From NCBI GenBank assembly GCA_013398295.1, contig VZSF01001524.1:1831186-1895185 (forward strand): a stretch of DNA of 64,000 bases, written 5' to 3'. Source of the DNA: Chionis minor. Its lineage: Eukaryota > Chordata > Aves > Charadriiformes > Chionididae. The notes under the pieces were generated by a model. That model had not been told where the DNA came from. It did not search any database and saw nothing but the letters and a program-made list of their open reading frames with translations. The translations under genes were made by a program, and so were the position numbers. Below, piece by piece: positions 57,755 through 64,000 of the stretch. The stretch's first letter is position 1. Every line of letters begins with the position of its first letter.

Positions 57755-60052
57755 CTTATATTTTTGTAAGTTTTACTGAGTTACTAAAAGATTCAGGGAG
57801 CTTCCAGCTCTTGAGGATCTTTGTTGTATTTATTTTTTCTTTAGTTTTTTGTCCTTTTTGAGTGAAAAGCAATTTCAAGAACTCTCATTTTGTCACAGCT
57901 TCTTTGGCTAGCCCCAGTTCTCTAATGTGTCTCCCACACTACCATACATTCTTGAGCTGTTTTCTTCAGCTGAAAGTGAAGATATGAAGGTGTAGACACA
58001 AAACTTTGGCTTTGGCACATCCCCCTTTTGCCCATTTTTCAGTAAATACTTTCAAATGCACAGAATTAAGCTCATGCCTGCGAGGTTATTAAATGTCACC
58101 CCAGCTTGCCCCTAACCCTTCTGCTCCATGCCTAGACTATACTTCCAGGTTTCTGGTTGCTAAGTTATGCAAGCAGTAGGCTTCTTGGGGAAAGCAGAAA
58201 GCACATGACTTCTGTGCCTCAGTAAGACCTCCCCAGAAGGACTTGCTAGAGTATGAAGACAGACTTTGACCTATATTCAGGGAAAAAGTCAGTCTCTAGC
58301 TGAGAAATAGCCACAGCAAGTCCAACAGGTCTTCATCTGCCTGTCCATACCAGGCTAAGATTAGTCAGTATAGATGAGACCAAGGAAAGAAAGCATTATG
58401 AGGAGCTGAAAGACGATGGGTAGAGGACTCAGGACAAGTCAAGAATACCAGAAATCTGTAGTCAGGTGAAGCACTAAAAGCCCTAAGTCCATTATTCAAA
58501 GGTCTTTTTAGGGTGGGCTTAGAAATTTCTCCAATGAGGAAATAGAGGAGTAGAGATCCAAATAGCAGCTGAATAATTGAGAACTGCTACATTTAGCCCA
58601 ATCCTGTAGGAAACAGCAGAACAATGAGAGTATGGATTTTTAAGTCATCATTGATGTAATGTTACCCACATAACGTGAAACTTGATTTTACATGAAATAA
58701 GTAGATTTCTGCTCAGATGGGAACCAGGAAAAAGTCATAGTTGCTGCCTTTGACACAGTGTTCTGAAAAATCATCTCAGCTTCTATTACATGCTGCGCTC
58801 TGGTTTACAGGAACAAATCAGTGACTGGCCTCTTACTTCTGCCCATCTATGGCACTCTGCCATGCCCAGACAGAAAAAGGAGTATTGCATATGTTACTAA
58901 CAACTCCTTTCTTCCAGATAAGGAAAAGTCACCTGACTTTTGCCTGCATTCTTGGCAACTGACAGTTGAGAATTTTTTATAAAAAGAAACTGAAAATGGT
59001 TGTGAGGGCTACTGGGTGGAGAAATTTCTGATGTCTGCCTTAGCAACCCATCATCTGTCCCTTTTCTCAATATAAATAATTTCTCAATTATAAACAAAAT
59101 AAATAGATCCTTTATCTTGTAGCACCCATGGTTGCAGGATAAACACAGAGATGCACAGAAGAGAGGTGAAATCAGTGAGATTCTTCGTGGCATGAATCAT
59201 ATTGAATTTGGCTTGCTCCCAAACGTTCATATTAGCAAAGAAGTCTGCCACCTGAACAAGGTTAAATCATGCTGGAATATGCGGTAGCAAAAGAAGCAGT
59301 ATAGAAGCAGTACGTTGTACATAAAGTGTATTTTCATGCAGTTGTGGTTTGTTTTGGTGTGAGTCAAATTGTCAATGATCTTATTAGGTAACCTGCTGAG
59401 GAACAGTGACATGTGGAACTGCCCTCTCTTGCCATGCTCTCGCTTGAGCAATCACTGAGTGAAAGACAGGCATGGTGCAAACTGATGCGACTGCTTATAG
59501 AGTTCTGTTCCTAGAAAGGAACAGCGTGGGCACCAGCAGGCAGGACGGGTACAGATCTAATTTGTGCGTGCATCAATTGCCGAAAGGCAACATTAGATAT
59601 AGACACTGATAACACCTACATTTAGGAAAATGAGGGCAGTTGCACTAATCCAGGAGTACTGGTGTTCAGCCAGCTCTTACTCCTGTGCTCTGCATGTGCC
59701 TGTGCATCTACCTCTCATAGCTCCAGTATCACAGCATGTGGGTAGAAAACAGGTTTCATATGACTGGGGGACCAAGACACTGGAGAAGACAATAGTACAT
59801 CCCAGAATAGAAACAGTCTCTGTCACAAGCATTCCAAGTTCATTGGATTGCCTGTTACAATTCAGCCTTGGTTCCCCATGCAAAATGCAGGTTGAGAGAA
59901 CAACTCTGCTTCAGAGGGTCACATGAGGATAAATGCATGGAAAGTTTATGAACCACACAGATGACGTGGTATGGAAAGCCATGCAGTTGATGTTGTTAAA
60001 CACAAAGCAAAAATTCTTAAAGGAAATGGCCTTTTATACACACTCAAACATG

Positions 60053-60103
60053 CACACACACACACACACGTATATTTACATATACATACATACTTATATA
60101 TAA
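60053..60103. repeat. CA microsatellite and adjoining TA/TACA-rich DNA
   Basis: About eight CA units (60053-60069) followed by a degenerate run of TATA and TACA words. Confidence 0.9.
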
Positions 60104-61688
60104 GTTTAAGGAGGACTAAAGAGAAGAAAAGTAGTAATTCACTAGTAGAAGGCATGATACTAAACGGACATTAAAATCCCGTAGATTCTGTTCACTTTAT
60201 ACACTGACAGATTTTAGAAGATGGTTCTGACATAATGTCTATGTCAAAGAGCACTAAACAAAATTTCACAGACTATCCGCTTGGATCCTAAATGTATCAG
60301 GAAATTTAGCTTGTAGGGTTGTACCTTCTGTTCCATTTTTACGGTAAGTCATAATACTTCAGTAGAAAAATAGTGTCTGTGGAAACATCTGTAGTTGCTG
60401 CCTCTTCTGTCGTATTTTGGACCCATGTTTTAATTATGTACCAGTATGCTCCTCTGGCTGCTACAAGGAAAGCTTTAGGAAATAGAAAAACTACTTTATT
60501 TCCACATCTTAAATGCTATTCTTGCAGAAAAAGGAAGAAAATAGAAGTTCTACTACATTCTCGGGATTACATAAATTGTTCCCATGTACTTAGTCTTGCC
60601 TTGTTTATCGAGAGAGGAAATGGGCACACAGCATGGCTGCATGAGTCACAAACATCTGTCTTTGAGTGCATCCTATTTGATTTATAATAGTTTACAGCCA
60701 CTCTTGCCTTTCTTTGTACTAGGGCCTCTAAACAGTGTGAGTAATTTTGTACTTCATAGATAGCCTGGACTTGACAAATTTTCCCCACTTTTGCTATACT
60801 CGAAAGCATTTGTCTTTCAGGCATGAAATTCAGAATGTGATTTTTATTATTGTTATCTTTTTATTACTAATATAATTAAAGTCTCCCTCTTGCCGATGGT
60901 AAATGCAATCTTAAAAAAATGTATGAGGATAATAGAAATAGAAGCAAGAGATAGAAGCTCTGTCTTTAGCTTGAAACTTTTTCCACACAGTTTAGTCATA
61001 AATTCTAAAAAAAAACCTTACAGCTTTTCTCTATTTGGATGACTGAAAATCAGTAGCAGGCGCCTTTAATTCTTCTGTGTTCTGGGTAATAGAAGATTTC
61101 ATGGAATGGCCTCACTTGGTTGAAAGACACAGCTCTTTCCTGATGTGCCAGACTGTGAGTGTCAAGCCTGGGCAGGATGGTGGTTGCTCTGTTGTGTCCT
61201 TCTGCACTCTCATCAGCGGAAAATGAATAAGGATGCTTTTGGCTCCTGATGTAGTTCTGATTATCTAAAGAAGTTTTATGGGTTTGTTTTGCCTTTTAAA
61301 ATCATATCCATCTAGTATAGCACAGGCAAGTTTCAGTTTACTGCTGAAAGCCTCTCCAGTATTTTATTCCCTGAATTTACCCCCCTTTAGCCCCTGTGCT
61401 CAGTGGCCAGCAAACACTGATTGCTAGTAGAATGTTGGTATCTCAGTATAAGCTCTTCTTCCCAGAGAGAAACCTCTAATTATCTGTAAATCAGCTCTTA
61501 CTCTATTTATGTTTCTAGTGCAGTGGGAAGGTAAAAGTAAAGTGGAGGCCAGAAGGTGGTCTTTTTGGTAGGGGATGAAGTATTGTATATTCCTTGCTTC
61601 GTAGAGTAAGTCCCAGAGAGAGAGCAGAAAGCACCACAGGAATGAGAAGAGCAGATCTCTATCACAGAGCAACTTCTGCACAACCTTC

Positions 61689-61710
61689 TTTTTTTTTTTT
61701 TTTTTTTTTT
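61689..61710. repeat. Poly-T tract, 22 bp
   Basis: Uninterrupted run of 22 T. No retrocopy with an AATAAA signal is visible on the minus strand next to it. Confidence 0.95.
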
Positions 61711-62675
61711 GAATGAGACAGTGTGATTGAAGTTAGGAAGTGTAATGGTGTCCCTGAGCAGTCAACAGGTCTTGTGAGGCTTCCTGTAGAATAATGATTT
61801 CTCTGAATGAAATCTGAAAATATGTCTTGTCTCACAGTCTGCAGCTGCTATCTTATGAATTGTTTTCCCTCTGTTAAGGTGGGAAAAAAAATCTTACTGC
61901 TTATGAACAAATCAAAGAGTTTTGAATTTCTGCAGCTATAATATATATTAAATGTCAAAGAATTTGCTTTACAGAATGTTACCAAAAATGGGTGACTTAA
62001 CAGCACCAAATATCTTGTGTTCTCCTTTGTTTGGAAATAGGACAATTAAAATGCAAGTTTATTTGCACAGAGAAACTGTTAATGACTGTCACCATTAATC
62101 ACTTCATGTAGAGAGAGTTGTTGTAGAAAGACAGCAAATATAATGGGGAATGAGAAGTTTCCAGCAATTTACACAGGTGGCCTGAGTCTTTAGTAATTGT
62201 GGATACATGTTTCATTGCACTCTGTTTGTACTGAGTCTCAGATTTTACCTTTTTCTTTCCACACATTAGTACAACATGGCAAGGAAACATTTGGTTTAAA
62301 CCACCTCTGTTTCAGTTGTGCTAGATCCTGACTAATGAGAATCATACAGCCCTGTTTTCTCTTGAGCTATAGTAATTGGTACTGTATGCAGCATTGTCTA
62401 CGTGGCTTCTACTCACTTTAGTTTTGTAAGAACTCTCTTACTGAGTTTGTTAAGATTTTTTTTTAAAACCACAGTTTCAGGCTTAAACAGGATAGGAGGT
62501 GAAAAGGAGACACTGTCAGTGTTTCTGTGATGTGGATGACTGTGTAAACCTGTGTCAAATCCCTGAAAGCAATGCTAGACACATCCATCAAGGCTCATGT
62601 GGTAGCATATCAAGAGGAACCTCAGCATGGACCTGTTATACCTCAAGAGGTTTCTGCTCCACAAAATTGCATATG

Positions 62676-62699
62676 TGCACATGCACATGCACATGCACA
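62676..62699. repeat. (TGCACA)4 microsatellite
   Basis: Four perfect TGCACA units. Confidence 0.95.
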
Positions 62700-64000
62700 C
62701 GCCCACACATAAATAAACATAAAATCAGAACAGGATTTATTTCCAGTTACACTCTTAGGACTAATTGAAAAAAATTTTGTTTACAGGCCTCTCAAAGGAT
62801 GCTTGGGAAATGTTGAGGAGTATCACTTTCTTTTCCAAAGTGTAAACTGCTTTTTCAGCAGTATTCTGACAATTACTTGGCAAAGGCCTAATCCATCAAT
62901 TCTTCTCAGTGACAGTTTTCTGAAAAATAAACGTTTTGACTCTTAGGTAAGAGTAAAGATTAGGCCATTGATCCCACAGTGTGACTGGGGTCATAACTAA
63001 GCGATGAAATAAGTATGTGCTCCCAGCAAGAAAGTGTTATTTTAGAGAACACAGACCAATGGTCGTTTGCTTGAGATAACATATGAGCCTCTAATTTCTC
63101 CAGGCATCAAAACTAGAAAATAAGGACTGTTACTTTAGATTCTTTTGTTGTGTTTGCTCCAAATCATCATCAGGAAGCTCATGGGGCTCCTGAAGACCTG
63201 TAGTAGACATCCAGTCTGTTACCAATGATGATATCCAAAGGAGGAATTGTGCCAAAGTAGCTTGCCAGAAAGCAGTTTCTGTACATGACTTGAAGGTGAA
63301 GGAAATTTTTCCCTCTCTCTGTTATGAAAATGTTAGCATTTGTTTAATAACTTTCCATTTCTTTCAACTTCTACAGCTTTGTTCGATTTATTACAAAATT
63401 TAAAAAAGCATGGTTCTGAAGCAACTGAATTGTGACAACTAGAAAAATAAGGTGGCAAAATAAATTTAAAACTATTACATTTTTCAAAACATTAATGTGT
63501 AAAGAAAAATAAAACTGTCAGCTGTGTCAAAACTATTTCTTAATTCGTCTACATTTACAAAAGAGCTTACTTTTGGTAGTGGGAAACATGAAATATGTTT
63601 GTCCTGCTTTTTTCCCAAAATTTGAATTGGAAAGTCTTGAATCAAAAGAAAGTGCCATCTTCACTGGATGCGTGCTGTCTTATATTTAGAGGTACAGTGT
63701 GCTGAAAATGAGTTGTTTTGATTCCATGTGGGTATCCAAAAAAGCAGGATCTCAGATCTCACTAGACCCTTCTGAAGGCATTGAATGTCAGTGGTTTTAG
63801 AAAACTATTACTTTAAAATATAAAAAATGCAAAACCTTTCAGTTTGAAAGTGGCTAGTTCCAATTTTCTTTTGCTTTGTCAAATCAAATGAACACTTAGA
63901 CTGACAGCTCTGTTGTCTGGACAAATCTCCCAGTATCTTTGGCAGATCCCGCACTTGGCTTTCTCTGTGAAGTGCCTTGTTGTTTCTCTCTCTGCTGCCA

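Larger units (their letters stand above)
57755..64000. other. Unique AT-rich DNA, no gene seen
   Basis: About 6.2 kb without CR1, LTR or CpG cluster. Simple repeats are listed separately (60053-60103, 61689-61710, 62676-62699). Open frames stay near or below 100 codons and show no domain or splice support. No RNA gene was recognised. Confidence 0.55.

Noticed and set aside
1..64000. tRNA, rRNA, CRISPR, bacterial operon or phage-like systems
   Set aside because: No tRNA-like A/B boxes with an acceptor stem, no spaced direct-repeat arrays and no prokaryotic gene layout; the repeats show vertebrate (avian) nuclear DNA.

Overview
This is nuclear DNA from a bird, most likely from Neoaves. The main evidence is nine fragments of CR1, the dominant avian LINE family. 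They lie on both strands and most end in the typical CR1 3' tail (imperfect copies of an ATTCTATGATTCT-like motif). Two endogenous-retrovirus LTR fragments of types I recognise from bird genomes support this. A few short, much-diverged MIR-like SINE remnants fit an old amniote background. There is no bacterial-style gene organisation, CRISPR array, tRNA or rRNA. One 20-base N gap (45611-45630) marks a draft assembly join.

Layout. Positions 1-2100 hold the longest CR1 copy: reverse transcriptase, the C-terminal part of ORF2 and the 3'UTR. From 2.1 to 17 kb the DNA is mostly unique, with two short antisense CR1 tails (6.2 and 9.6 kb) and two GC-richer blocks (about 7.6-8.0 and 9.9-10.9 kb) without a recognisable gene. 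At 17.1-18.0 kb there is a second sense CR1, 5'-truncated. From 18 to 36 kb the DNA is unique, with a CpG cluster at 27.2 kb, a perfect 22-bp palindrome at 28.0 kb and MIR-like scraps. At 36.48 kb a short open segment has the properties of a first coding exon: start codon in good context, signal peptide, consensus splice donor. From 37 to 49 kb there is an internally deleted CR1 (41.9 kb), a candidate small exon beside a MIR-like remnant (45.15 kb), the assembly gap inside a duplicated poly-T segment, and a CpG cluster with a CTCF-like motif (47.7 kb). From 49.9 to 57.8 kb is the repeat-densest part: a truncated LTR (49.9 kb), four CR1 pieces (52.2-55.8 kb, two abutting in opposite orientation) and a solo LTR (57.1-57.75 kb). 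From 57.8 to 64 kb the DNA is unique apart from microsatellites.

No complete protein-coding gene is visible. All long open frames with recognisable similarity are decayed CR1 ORF2. The window is best read as an intergenic or long-intron region. The most gene-like item is the putative signal-peptide exon at 36475-36541 on the + strand. A handful of other splice-bounded open segments (5656-5813, 24827-24950, 45150-45221, 49590-49739) are listed at low confidence. I found no sign of a new biological system. The items worth checking are the signal-peptide exon, the CpG clusters, the duplicated gap flank and the rearranged CR1 copies.
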